NCBI RefSeq assembly: GCF_000482325.1
Contig: NZ_KI535297.1
Span: 124,001-188,000 of the forward strand
Reading direction: 5' to 3'
DNA: 64,000 nt
Source: Bacillus sp. UNC438CL73TsuS30
Lineage (GTDB): Bacteria > Bacillota > Bacilli > Bacillales > Cytobacillaceae
The notes under the pieces are model-generated. The model made no database searches. It was not told where the DNA came from and saw only the letters and a program-made list of their open reading frames with translations. Positions within the stretch are counted from its first letter, which is position 1; each line of letters opens with the position of its first letter. This document shows, in pieces, positions 25,941 to 34,274 of this stretch. A program made the translations under genes and the position numbers.

Positions 25941-26450
25941 GTGATTGATCAAATTGTTATAAAAGAATTACTAGAAGAAGAAAAAGAGGCAGTACAGCAA
26001 TTATTGGTCGAAAGTTATCAACAATATAAGAATGAATATAAAAATGCTCGAGTTTGGGAGGAGTACCTAACTAATATAAAGGCATCTGTGGATAATCCTG
26101 AAGTAGAAAAAATCTTAATTGCCAAAAGTAATGACAATATTCTTGGTACCTTACAGCTATTTCTATCCTCAGAAAAGGCCTATCAAAGACCAGAGTTACA
26201 GATTTTCTCACCGATTATTCGGCTATTGGCTGTTCACCCGGAAGCAAGGGGACGCGGCATAGCACAAGAATTATTAAAAGCTGGTCTTCAATTCGCAAAG
26301 TCTCAAGGAGCAAACAAATTGTATTTGCACACAGGTGATAAAATGCAAAAAGCGATTCGATTGTATGAATGGTTTGGCTTTAAACGAGATCAAACGAAGG
26401 AATTTTTTAACCATGATACTTTAGTTAAATGCTATCGTTATGATTTATAA
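25941..26450 (+). CDS. ytmI: GNAT N-acetyltransferase (YtmI/SnaA-like)
   Basis: About 169 residues with a single GNAT fold: acetyl-CoA motif LAVHPEARGRGIAQELLKA and the later RLYEWFGFKRD. The likely start is GTG 25941; an upstream GTG at 25929 lies inside the AAAGGG site. B. subtilis YtmI (SnaA) N-acetylates S-substituted cysteines so that the monooxygenase can act. The same role is inferred here because the whole neighbourhood is conserved, though gene order differs. Confidence 0.82.
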   Translation: MIDQIVIKELLEEEKEAVQQLLVESYQQYKNEYKNARVWEEYLTNIKASVDNPEVEKILIAKSNDNILGTLQLFLSSEKAYQRPELQIFSPIIRLLAVHPEARGRGIAQELLKAGLQFAKSQGANKLYLHTGDKMQKAIRLYEWFGFKRDQTKEFFNHDTLVKCYRYDL

Positions 26451-26513
26451 AGTATAAAAACCAAACGAAAAAGTTTCATTTATAGACTAATTATATAAAT
26501 AGGAGTGATTCGG

Positions 26514-26720
26514 ATGGGGAATATACTTCGGGATGCTGTGGAAAAAAAGCGCAAGCAATTAATCGAAAAGCTAATTGCTTTTAATGTATATAAGAGTGAA
26601 GATAAACATCTTTTTGAGTTATCTCTTACGGAATTAGAAACCGAATATAGAACTTTCAAATCTCAACAACACCCCCATGGTAATTTGGGATCCATAAAAT
26701 TTTCGAATAAGAAAAAATAA
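26514..26720 (+). CDS. FbpA-family small basic protein
   Basis: A 68-residue basic protein starting MGNILRDAVEKKRKQLIEKL and containing YKSEDKHLFELSLTELETEY, the pattern of the Fur-regulated basic protein A family. AGGAGTG precedes the ATG at 26514. B. subtilis FbpA assists the iron-sparing response. Here the gene sits between a GNAT and an FMN reductase in a sulfur operon, and no Fur box is visible upstream, so regulation may differ. Confidence 0.7.
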   Translation: MGNILRDAVEKKRKQLIEKLIAFNVYKSEDKHLFELSLTELETEYRTFKSQQHPHGNLGSIKFSNKKK

Positions 26721-26758
26721 TAAATCGAGAATTTAATAGAAGAAAGGGCGGTTGAATC

Positions 26759-27319
26759 ATGAGCAATATTACCATTATTTCAGGGAGTCCCTCTGAGAAA
26801 ACAAGATTAAATGGAGTTTTCCAAGAGGTTTTAACTTATTTTCAAGCAAGTGGGTATACTCCCGAAATCATAAATGTACGCGAGCTTCCACCAGAAGCAT
26901 TAATTCATGCAAAATTTAATGGTGAAGAAATTTTAGATGCTAATAAGAAGGTAGAGGATTCAAATATTATAGTTATTTTGACCCCTGTTTATAAAGCATC
27001 TTTTTCAGGTGTGTTAAAAACTTACATGGATCTCTTGCCACAAAATAGTCTGGAGGATAAGACCATTTTACCCATTGCTGTTGGTGGCACTTTTGGGCAT
27101 CTATTAATGATTGACTATGCCCTGAAACCTGTACTTACAACGTTGGGGGCAACCCACATTTTAAAAGGAGTATATGTTTTAGATAATCAAGTAAAGAAAA
27201 TAAGCGATAATCGTTATGAATTAGATTCAGAAGCCAAGAATCGGATAAATACTTCACTAAATTCACTAAATTTCAATAATCCCTCATTATTTACTATTGG
27301 TAATGACATAACTATTTAA
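26759..27319 (+). CDS. NADPH-dependent FMN reductase (SsuE/MsuE-like)
   Basis: A 186-residue flavodoxin-fold reductase. It opens ITIISGSPSEKTRLNGVF (FMN phosphate loop), then VILTPVYKASFSGVLKTYMD and LPIAVGGTFGHLLMIDYALK, the SsuE signature blocks. It reduces free FMN with NAD(P)H and would feed the two FMNH2-dependent monooxygenases upstream. It is the last gene of the cluster, before a strong terminator. This gene is not in the B. subtilis ytmI operon. Confidence 0.87.
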   Translation: MSNITIISGSPSEKTRLNGVFQEVLTYFQASGYTPEIINVRELPPEALIHAKFNGEEILDANKKVEDSNIIVILTPVYKASFSGVLKTYMDLLPQNSLEDKTILPIAVGGTFGHLLMIDYALKPVLTTLGATHILKGVYVLDNQVKKISDNRYELDSEAKNRINTSLNSLNFNNPSLFTIGNDITI

Positions 27320-27390
27320 TAATGTATATACCACACCCATTTTTTCTAGTAATGAGTTAGCCAGGCAATATCTTCACTTTTCATACTCCT

Positions 27391-27434
27391 AAAATAAAAA
27401 ATGGGATAGCAGAGGCTGTCCCATTTTTTATTTT
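27391..27434. terminator. Strong terminator ending the sulfur cluster
   Basis: A 20-bp stem (AAAATAAAAAATGGGATAGC facing GCTGTCCCATTTTTTATTTT) with A and T tracts on both sides. Confidence 0.9.
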
Positions 27435-27554
27435 AGAAGTGACCATTGCATCTTATCACCTAATCGGATGATATAATAAACTTAGAACATTCATATAAGT
27501 TGAAAGTGATTGCTTACCATTAGGAAGAATTTTAATAGAGTTGGGTGATTCATT

Positions 27555-28181
27555 ATGGATAAAGCGAAACAATATGTCTGGTACGCTAGTTATGGATCAA
27601 ATCTAAAGTTTGAACGATTTTTATGTTATATCAAAGGAGGAAGTCCTGAAGGGTCTACTAGAGTGGAGTCAGGATGTAGAGACCGTTCCCTGCCAATTGA
27701 TGTGTCGGCTTTTACTATACCCTATCCTCTTTATTTTGCAAAAAAGGCAGCAGGCTGGGATTTCCAGGGTGTTGCCTTTATCGGTTTAAAACCAGATCCC
27801 GCTAACATGACCTATAGCACGAAATATCTTGTCGCGACTGAACAATTTTTGGATATCGTAAGCCAAGAAAATGGTGGAATTGAAATTGATATTGATCTGA
27901 ATGAAGTAATCGAGAACAGGTCGACTACTTTTCGATCATCCTGGTACGGAAATATTGTTTACCTTGGCGAGGATAAGGGTTATCCCATTTTCACTTTTAC
28001 GGCTCCGTGGAATCTAGACGAAGTGGAATGGGAGAAACCTTCACAATCCTATTTATCCACCATTATAAAAGGCCTGCGAAGTAATTATTCAAATATAGAA
28101 ATCTACGATTACATCCAAAATAAACCAGGCATAAAGGGTTTATATACTGGTGAAGAATTAATGAGTATTGTTTTTAAATAA
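27555..28181 (+). CDS. Gamma-glutamylcyclotransferase-fold-like protein, function unknown
   Basis: A 208-residue soluble protein beginning with VWYASYGSNLKFERFLCYIK. The YxSYGSNL motif is the hallmark of the gamma-glutamyl cyclotransferase/AIG2-like fold, where it forms the substrate loop. The remainder (FAKKAAGWDFQGVAFIGLKP and TFTAPWNLDEVEW) is not familiar. An AGAGTTGGGTG site lies upstream of the ATG. A catalytic glutamate cannot be assigned, so only fold-level relation is claimed. Confidence 0.6.
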   Translation: MDKAKQYVWYASYGSNLKFERFLCYIKGGSPEGSTRVESGCRDRSLPIDVSAFTIPYPLYFAKKAAGWDFQGVAFIGLKPDPANMTYSTKYLVATEQFLDIVSQENGGIEIDIDLNEVIENRSTTFRSSWYGNIVYLGEDKGYPIFTFTAPWNLDEVEWEKPSQSYLSTIIKGLRSNYSNIEIYDYIQNKPGIKGLYTGEELMSIVFK

Positions 28182-28219
28182 GTCATGGGATCTGAACTCA
28201 TAATAAGGGGAGATAGGCA

Positions 28220-28606
28220 ATGATTAGTAAAATGGAACATGTAGCGATAATTGTTACGGATATGGATCGGTCGATTCAGTTTTACACTGAGATTTTTGGA
28301 TTTAAGGTTCGCCTTCGGGGAAGTAATCCGAATCGGGAAATGGCTTTTATCTATCTAGAATCGCAACCGGATATGGAGATTGAATTGATCCGTGATCTTA
28401 AATTTTTAGGAGAATATAGTGACAAGGGAATTGTTAATCATCTTGCCTTCACAGTAACAAATATTGATGAGTCGATTCAGTTTTTAAAGAAAAAGGGAAT
28501 CGAGTTTTCTGCTGATGAAGTCAAACCAACGCTTGAAGGCGGCCGGATGATTTTATTCCCCGGCCCGGATCAGGAACTTCTACAGCTTGTTGAGCGAGCG
28601 AAATAA
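28220..28606 (+). CDS. VOC (glyoxalase/dioxygenase) family protein
   Basis: A 128-residue protein with two beta-alpha-beta-beta-beta modules. The first has HVAIIVTDMDRSIQFYTEIF and EIELIRD; the second has NHLAFTVTNIDESIQFLKKK and LLQLVE. The pattern supplies two histidines and two glutamates for a metal site, as in glyoxalase I. AGGGGAGA precedes the ATG. It ends at a strong terminator. A minus-strand fragment of another VOC gene lies immediately downstream. Confidence 0.85.
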   Translation: MISKMEHVAIIVTDMDRSIQFYTEIFGFKVRLRGSNPNREMAFIYLESQPDMEIELIRDLKFLGEYSDKGIVNHLAFTVTNIDESIQFLKKKGIEFSADEVKPTLEGGRMILFPGPDQELLQLVERAK

Positions 28607-28621
28607 ATGTTTTTTTATATA

Positions 28622-28667
28622 AAAAGAGGAGCCATTTCGTTATCGAAGGGGCTCCTCTTTATTTTTC
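28622..28667 (+). terminator. Intrinsic terminator of the VOC gene
   Basis: AAAGAGGAGCC faces GGCTCCTCTTT, then ATTTTTCC. Confidence 0.85.
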
Positions 28668-28769
28668 CTTTATCATCATTTGTTTACATACTTTATCCCA
28701 TTTTTCAAAGTAATAAAAAAGAATCCCATCGGGTCCAAAAAAATTAGTATAGGGTTGGTGTATCAAACA
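28659..28769 (-). pseudogene. C-terminal fragment of a VOC-family gene
   Basis: The minus-strand frame ending at TAA 28659-28661 reads IHQPYTNFFGPDGILFYYFE and then KWDKVCKQMMIKEK. The FxGPDG-hydrophobic-EKW pattern is that of a VOC protein C-terminus. No start or N-terminal half is present, and the frame follows the stop of the minus-strand gene at 28785. It is most likely debris of a deleted gene. Confidence 0.45.
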
Positions 28770-28784
28770 GCCATTCCTACTTTG

Positions 28785-29348
28785 TTATTCAGCGTCTTGT
28801 TCTGTCGCCGATGAATCCATTTCAGTTGAAGGATTAATAAGAATGCCATTAATTTCATCTCTTAATACATCTCTGAACACAAAGGCTGCAACTTCATTAA
28901 AATTATTATAGAGGTCAGATATGTCGTCGTTAAAAAATTGAATGACACTCTTTGTGAATACAGGATACACCGAAGGAGTATCTGGAGAAAAAAGTTTTGT
29001 TTCAGCAAATTTAAAATAGCGATTTGAAGATAATGCCTCTTCAAATAAATCAACAAGACCCTCCGCAGTAAAGGTACGTCCATATGGTCTGACGATGGAT
29101 TTATCATAAATGACGATTGCATTCACCGTGATATTTCCTAATTCTTTTTGCAGATTTAGAATCGTCGCCAATGCCCGAGCTTTTTTCCGACTGCTAAAAA
29201 CAATGATAGGGATTAAATATCCTCCATCTTCTGGAAACTCAATTAAGTTAAGCACCTGCACCATGGGATCATTGCCAATTGAATATTTAAGTTCGTTAAA
29301 ATAAGTATACTGAGGTGGGCTTAACTGAGGCAAATCTGATTGTGTCAT
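28785..29348 (-). CDS. Hypothetical protein, unrecognised
   Basis: A 187-residue soluble protein. It has predicted alternating strands and helices (YLIPIIVFSSRKKARALATI, VNAIVIYDKSIVRPYGRTFT, LVDLFEEALSSN) and an acidic, disordered-looking C-terminus (STEMDSSATEQDAE). An AAAAGGAGG site precedes the ATG. No family was recognised. It is transcribed away from the rbs genes. Confidence 0.6.
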   Translation of the reverse strand: MTQSDLPQLSPPQYTYFNELKYSIGNDPMVQVLNLIEFPEDGGYLIPIIVFSSRKKARALATILNLQKELGNITVNAIVIYDKSIVRPYGRTFTAEGLVDLFEEALSSNRYFKFAETKLFSPDTPSVYPVFTKSVIQFFNDDISDLYNNFNEVAAFVFRDVLRDEINGILINPSTEMDSSATEQDAE

Positions 29349-29498
29349 TTGTATTCCTCCTTTTCATTCATTCGTATAGTATGAGACGGGTATTTTTCTG
29401 AAACGGACAAATAACTATTTTTAAGAATTTTTATGGTGATTTCTTTCTAAGGTACAAATGTAGAGCCTGACACTCAGCGGAGTAAAACAATATTGTAC

Positions 29499-29520
29499 CG
29501 GGGGGCTGACCCCATGCTTT
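29499..29520. repeat. Partial copy of the CATGGGGTC repeat
   Basis: CGGGGGGCTGACCCCATGCT corresponds to one half of the element at 14928-14997. The rest of the 29349-29652 gap holds only AT-rich DNA and the operator listed next. Confidence 0.45.
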
Positions 29521-29620
29521 AATCTTATTCACTAATGGGCAAATTAATGGTGATAGGAAAGATATCATCTTAAAAGAATTTCTTTATTGCATATATGTTT
29601 TTTCTGTGCTAATCTAGATG

Positions 29621-29634
29621 TGTAATCGGTTACA
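29621..29634 (+). promoter_or_regulatory. LacI-family operator before rbsR
   Basis: TGTAATCGGTTACA has TGTAA/TTACA half-sites around a central CG, the form bound by LacI/GalR proteins. It is 19 bp before rbsR, suggesting autorepression. Confidence 0.65.
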
Positions 29635-29652
29635 TATAAGAGGTGAAACATA

Positions 29653-30642
29653 ATGGCTACAATACGAGATGTCGCGAAAAAAGCTGGAGTATCTGTAGCG
29701 ACGGTTTCAAGAGCCTTAAATGATAAAGGTTATATCCATGAAGATACGAGAAAGCTTGTAGAGCAAGCAATTCAAGAATTAAATTACAAACCAAATGAAG
29801 TTGCCCGTTCTCTCTATAGGAAAAAATCCAGATTAATCGGCCTATTGCTTCCCGATATTCGAAATCCTTTCTTTCCAGAGCTTGCACGCGGGGTAGAGGA
29901 CGAGATGCAGGAACATGGTTTACGGCTGATCATTGGGAATGCTGATGAAAAGCCGAAGAAAGAAATTGATTATATTGATACCTTTAAACAAAATAATGTA
30001 ATCGGTATCATATCCGCAACCAACCAGACAGAAACGAGTCATTATGAAAACTTAGATTTTCCAGTTGTTTTTCTGGATCGGACAGCTAATGAACATCCAT
30101 CCGTTTATGCAGATGGCTTGGCTGGCGGGAAAATAGCCGCACAAGAAATAATAAAAAGAGGAAGCAAGCGGATTACGTTGCTTCGAGGACCGATTGAATT
30201 AGGGACAGCACAAGACCGGTTTAAAGGTGCAATCAATGAGATTTGTAACTATAATGTTAATTTTAATGTGATGACTACGGCTTCTTTTACCTTTGACGAT
30301 GCTGAAAAAATTGCGAAGGAATTATTTGAAAAATTTCCGGAGACAGACGGAGTGATTGCCAGTAATGATCTTGGTGCTGCAGCTATTTTGCATGAGGCGT
30401 TAAGAAGAGGGATTTCTGTTCCGGACGAACTGCAAATTATCGGATATGATGATATCCCGCTCAGCAGCTTACTGTACCCAGCTTTGTCGACGATTCGCCA
30501 GCCGGCCTATGATATGGGAAGAGAAGCAGCAAAATTATTGATTCAAATCATAGATGATGAAAAATTGGAACATAAAAATATTCAATTGCCTGTTACATTT
30601 ATTGAAAGGCAAACAACAAGAAAGGTTGAAGAAAATGGCTAA
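29653..30642 (+). CDS. rbsR: Ribose operon repressor
   Basis: A 329-residue LacI/GalR regulator. The helix-turn-helix is TIRDVAKKAGVSVATVSRAL (residues 3-22), followed by the hinge region EVARSLYRKKS and a periplasmic-binding-type effector domain (LLPDIRNPFFPELARGVEDE). Length and linkage to ribokinase fit RbsR. It overlaps rbsK by eight bases. An operator half-site pair lies upstream. The transport genes it would control have been deleted downstream. Confidence 0.88.
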   Translation: MATIRDVAKKAGVSVATVSRALNDKGYIHEDTRKLVEQAIQELNYKPNEVARSLYRKKSRLIGLLLPDIRNPFFPELARGVEDEMQEHGLRLIIGNADEKPKKEIDYIDTFKQNNVIGIISATNQTETSHYENLDFPVVFLDRTANEHPSVYADGLAGGKIAAQEIIKRGSKRITLLRGPIELGTAQDRFKGAINEICNYNVNFNVMTTASFTFDDAEKIAKELFEKFPETDGVIASNDLGAAAILHEALRRGISVPDELQIIGYDDIPLSSLLYPALSTIRQPAYDMGREAAKLLIQIIDDEKLEHKNIQLPVTFIERQTTRKVEENG

Positions 30643-31513
30643 AATAACCGTAATTGGAAGTTCATCGATGGATTTAGTTGTTACTGCCCCAAGACGTCCA
30701 AATAAGGGTGAAACGATTCTTGGTGAATCTTTTAAAACTGTGCCTGGCGGCAAAGGGGCCAACCAGGCAGTCGCTGCTGCAAGATTAGGAGCAGAGGTTT
30801 ATATGGTTGGATGTGTTGGCAGCGATGCATTTGGAAAAACGATTCTTGATAATTTTAAAAAAAATGGCGTTTTTACCACCTATGTGGAACCGGTTACACA
30901 TTTGGAAAGTGGAACAGCTCATATTATCCTTGCAGATGGTGACAACAGCATTATTGTTGTGAAGGGTGCAAATAATTGTGTAACACCTAATTTTGTGGAA
31001 AAAGCGCTCGATGTAATTCGTAAATCAGATATTGTCTTGATTCAGCAAGAGATTCCTGAAGAAACAATTGAATATGTTTGCGAAAAATGCCATGAATTTG
31101 GTGTTCCTTTATTGCTGAATCCTGCACCGGCAAGGCCAATTAGGAAAGAGGTCATTGAGAAGGCAGCCTATCTTACACCGAATGAATCGGAGGCTGCGAT
31201 CCTATTTGAAAATCAGGACCTACACGTAGTATTAGCGCAATATCCAAACAAAGTGTTTATCACAGAAGGTAAAAATGGCGTTCGCTTTCACGATGGTGAA
31301 AAAGAGGTAGTGGTTCCATCTTTTCCGGTAGAAGCCGTTGATACGACAGGTGCAGGCGATACGTTCAATGCTGCCTTTGCCGTGGCATTAGCGGAAGGAA
31401 AGAGCTTTGAGGAAAGTGTCCGTTTTGCCAACCGTGCTGCATCGCTATCGGTGACCAAATTTGGTGCGCAGGGCGGTATGCCGACTATAAAAGAAGTAGA
31501 GGAGAGTGTGTAA
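30635..31513 (+). CDS. rbsK: Ribokinase
   Basis: A 292-residue PfkB-family sugar kinase. The N-terminal ITVIGSSSMDLVVTAPRRPN and GGKGANQAVAAARLGA bind the sugar, and DTTGAGDTFNAAFA supplies the catalytic Asp and anion hole. It phosphorylates D-ribose to ribose-5-phosphate. The ATG at 30635 overlaps the end of rbsR. The following rbsD gene is only a scar, so intracellular ribose must now come from nucleosides or another transporter (inference). Confidence 0.92.
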   Translation: MAKITVIGSSSMDLVVTAPRRPNKGETILGESFKTVPGGKGANQAVAAARLGAEVYMVGCVGSDAFGKTILDNFKKNGVFTTYVEPVTHLESGTAHIILADGDNSIIVVKGANNCVTPNFVEKALDVIRKSDIVLIQQEIPEETIEYVCEKCHEFGVPLLLNPAPARPIRKEVIEKAAYLTPNESEAAILFENQDLHVVLAQYPNKVFITEGKNGVRFHDGEKEVVVPSFPVEAVDTTGAGDTFNAAFAVALAEGKSFEESVRFANRAASLSVTKFGAQGGMPTIKEVEESV

Positions 31514-31514
31514 C

Positions 31515-31676
31515 ATGAAACGCCATGGAATGTTAAACAGTCATATTTCTAAAATTTTAACCGACCTCGGCCATACAGATTATATTGTCATCGCTGATGC
31601 CGGGAGAGATGTGGTTCAAGGTAAAAAGGTAGCAAAAAAAATTCCAGCACCATTGAAACTTGTGACAAAAAGCTAA
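31515..31676 (+). pseudogene. rbsD'-'rbsB deletion fusion
   Basis: A 53-codon frame starts one base after the rbsK stop. Residues 1-30 (MKRHGMLNSHISKILTDLGH, then TDYIVIADAG) match the N-terminus of RbsD, ribose pyranase. Residues 31-53 (RDVVQGKKVAKKIPAPLKLV, then TKS) instead match the C-terminus of the ribose-binding protein RbsB. The normal order is rbsR-K-D-A-C-B, so one in-frame deletion has removed most of rbsD, all of rbsA and rbsC, and most of rbsB. The peptide is unlikely to be functional. Confidence 0.75.
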
Positions 31677-31688
31677 ATGAGTTCTTTC

Positions 31689-31727
31689 AAAAAGACCTGT
31701 TCCTGTAATGAGGGAACAGGTCTTTTC
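31689..31727 (+). terminator. Terminator of the remnant rbs operon
   Basis: AAAAGACCTGTTCC faces GGGAACAGGTCTTTT, a 14-bp stem. Confidence 0.88.
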
Positions 31728-31875
31728 AATTTCCTTTAAGGAAAAGCGTATAAAGCGGTTGTTTTTGGACTATATATAAATATATTTTAATAGGGTCGAG
31801 TGAAAATTTTTGTATAATTACTAGATATAGGATATTTTTTTAAAATAGAAAAATAAACTAGAGGGAATGTTTACG

Positions 31876-34221
31876 ATGAATAAGGAACTAATTTATGATA
31901 CCGATACATGCTATCAGCAGGCTGAAGAGAAGGCTGCAAAATATTTTCAATCACTGTTGACCCAGGTTCAGCAAAAGACTTTTGTTCCTGTCTTAACAAA
32001 AGACATTCAGTCCTGGAAACATAATCATATTCATCGTTATCCATCCCTCTCTTTTTTTTCACGTAAAAAGGAAAGAACAGGATATTACAATCATATCCGC
32101 TGGCTTGATTATACAGGAAAACTAGATCCCTATTTAGATCGAAGTATCTCATATATATTTATGCGGGATCTGGGTAAAGCCTTGGATTCCCCTGACACAC
32201 AAAAGAGGATCCGTCAGGTAGTTGATCACTTGAAAAATCAACTCACACAACCTGTCAAAACGGAAATGTATAGTTTGGCCGGAATGTACCGGTGGGGCCA
32301 GAAGGAACGTATTGAATCTACGATTATCTGGTTAATTAATAAACTTAAAACGGTTTCAGAAATAATTCCAAAGGGGATGGACGCGGAAAATGCCCAGCGG
32401 AAATTAATTAAAATTATTGGCGGTGTCGTCATGCATGTGACGGAAGAGATGGACAAGGAGATTTCGCCGGAAGAACGTTCCCGCAAACTGGATGAAGCGA
32501 TTCGACTGGGTTATTCCTATGGACTTACCTACCCTTTTATTGACGACCTTCTCGATGCCAAAGTCTTATCTGATGAAGAGAAAAAACAATATTCCAATCT
32601 AATCCGGACCACCCTTATTACTGGCGCTGTGCCTGAGCTGGGGGAGTGGGCTTTGGCGATTGAAGACATGATTCGCCCGATTCATTCAGAACTTCGAGAA
32701 GCCTTTGAATATATTAAGGCCCATCAACTTCCTGAAACACGTAACAGTTTTTTTGAGCAATCCTTTGTTTTCTTTCATTCTCAGGAAGTGGACCGTGAAA
32801 AGAATCTATCCAATCCAAACTATAGCAATGAAGAACTTTATCTTCCTATCATTTTAAAATCTTCTTTTTCCCGATTGATTGCCAGGTCTGTTATTAGTGC
32901 CCCTGAGGACGAGGGTTTTGACAACCGTACCTTCTTTTACGGCATTTATAATCAGTTGGCGGATGATTTTACTGATATGTTTCATGATTGGGAGGATGGT
33001 GCGGTCACTCCCTATACCTATTATCTAAAATATCATCAGAAGCGTAAGGATCTGATCAATCCCTTCGAGTTATACTGGACGGTTATCTCAAATTTAATTC
33101 ATAACGTGTATCACTCGGATCTAAAGACTTGTGAAGTAATTCTCGATCGTGCCATTAATGGCCTGAAACGTTTTAAAGAACGAATGGGCACAGAAAAATA
33201 CAATGAAGTGATGAGGCTATTTGCTTCCGGTGTACCTAAATTCAATCGTCTGATTCAAAAAATGGTCCGAAAAGCAGCGGATGTAGATTTCTTTGATAAA
33301 CTGCTTCGAGATCATGTAATTACGATGTTGAAAAATGAACAGAAAGAGCAGGATGAATTCTCTACTACGATTGAGCGTATACGTGATCAGATGAACCGAC
33401 TTTTGCCGATTCCCAAAGTTGAATTTCACGATTCAATCATTGAGGCTGCAAATTATAGCTTGGAAGGGGATGGAAAGCGGCTGAGACCCATTATTACCTG
33501 GGTGATGGGGGTTAACGCCTATGGATTTCCTCCGCAAGCGATGGTACCGCTGCTAAAATCTTTGGAATATATGCATACTGCCTCGCTTATTTTTGATGAT
33601 TTGCCCTCCCAGGATAATGCATCTACGCGCAGGGGGCGTCCTACACTCCATCAGACCTATAATGCGGCTATTGCTGAATTATCCGGCATCTTTTTAATTC
33701 AAAAGGCGACAGAAGAACAAGCCTCTATTGACCAGTTTGATGCGAAAACAGTGCTGCAGTTGATTCAGTATTCTTCTCGGGTTACAGAGAGTATGTGTAT
33801 GGGACAGGCGATGGACTTAGAGTCTAAAGGGAAACCAATGACACTCGAACAATTGAATACGATGTGCTTTTATAAAACGGGAATCGCCTTTGAGGCGTCA
33901 CTCATCATGCCAGCGATTCTAGCCCAGGTTGAGGAAGCTGAAATGATGGCCTTGAAAAATTTTGCCCGCCATGCCGGCATTGCTTTTCAGATTAAGGATG
34001 ATTTGCTAGATGTGGAAGGGGATCGGGTCTTACTTGGAAAACCTGTCGGAATAGATGCTAAAAACAATCGGTCGACTTTTGTGTCTATCCTTGGTTTAGA
34101 GGGTGCTCGAAAAGCGATGTGGGAACATTACTGTCTTGCAATCGAGGGGTTACAGGAAGTGCCGCGCAATATTACTTTTTTGAAGCATTTATTGAATTAT
34201 ATCGTAAACCGGGAACGTTGA
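31876..34221 (+). CDS. Large polyprenyl synthase with an extra N-terminal domain, possibly a tandem isoprenoid synthase
   Basis: About 781 residues, more than twice the usual polyprenyl synthase length. The C-terminal 290 residues are a class I trans-prenyltransferase: first Asp-rich motif DDLPSQDNASTRRGRPT (D574-D580) and second motif KDDLLDVEGD (D708-D712), of short-chain (FPP/GGPP) type. The N-terminal 480 residues carry FIDDLLDAK (D223-D227) and ADDFTDMFHDWEDGA (from D363), Asp-rich sites also expected in the isoprenoid-synthase fold, so it may be a second, cyclase-like domain. The ATG at 31876 fits GAGGGA better than 31867. The gene is alone; product unknown. Confidence 0.7.
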   Translation: MNKELIYDTDTCYQQAEEKAAKYFQSLLTQVQQKTFVPVLTKDIQSWKHNHIHRYPSLSFFSRKKERTGYYNHIRWLDYTGKLDPYLDRSISYIFMRDLGKALDSPDTQKRIRQVVDHLKNQLTQPVKTEMYSLAGMYRWGQKERIESTIIWLINKLKTVSEIIPKGMDAENAQRKLIKIIGGVVMHVTEEMDKEISPEERSRKLDEAIRLGYSYGLTYPFIDDLLDAKVLSDEEKKQYSNLIRTTLITGAVPELGEWALAIEDMIRPIHSELREAFEYIKAHQLPETRNSFFEQSFVFFHSQEVDREKNLSNPNYSNEELYLPIILKSSFSRLIARSVISAPEDEGFDNRTFFYGIYNQLADDFTDMFHDWEDGAVTPYTYYLKYHQKRKDLINPFELYWTVISNLIHNVYHSDLKTCEVILDRAINGLKRFKERMGTEKYNEVMRLFASGVPKFNRLIQKMVRKAADVDFFDKLLRDHVITMLKNEQKEQDEFSTTIERIRDQMNRLLPIPKVEFHDSIIEAANYSLEGDGKRLRPIITWVMGVNAYGFPPQAMVPLLKSLEYMHTASLIFDDLPSQDNASTRRGRPTLHQTYNAAIAELSGIFLIQKATEEQASIDQFDAKTVLQLIQYSSRVTESMCMGQAMDLESKGKPMTLEQLNTMCFYKTGIAFEASLIMPAILAQVEEAEMMALKNFARHAGIAFQIKDDLLDVEGDRVLLGKPVGIDAKNNRSTFVSILGLEGARKAMWEHYCLAIEGLQEVPRNITFLKHLLNYIVNRER

Positions 34222-34228
34222 TTAAATG

Positions 34229-34255
34229 AAAAAGGCCATTTTGGTCTTTTTTTAT
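34229..34255 (+). terminator. Weak terminator after the prenyl synthase
   Basis: AAAAAGGCC pairs with GGTCTTTTT (one G-U) over a short loop, with a seven-base T tract. Confidence 0.6.
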
Positions 34256-34274
34256 TTCAAAAATATGGTATTAT

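Noticed and set aside
17237..27319. Cluster as a newly acquired island
   Set aside because: Base composition and ribosome sites look like the surroundings, and no integrase, tRNA or flanking repeats are visible.
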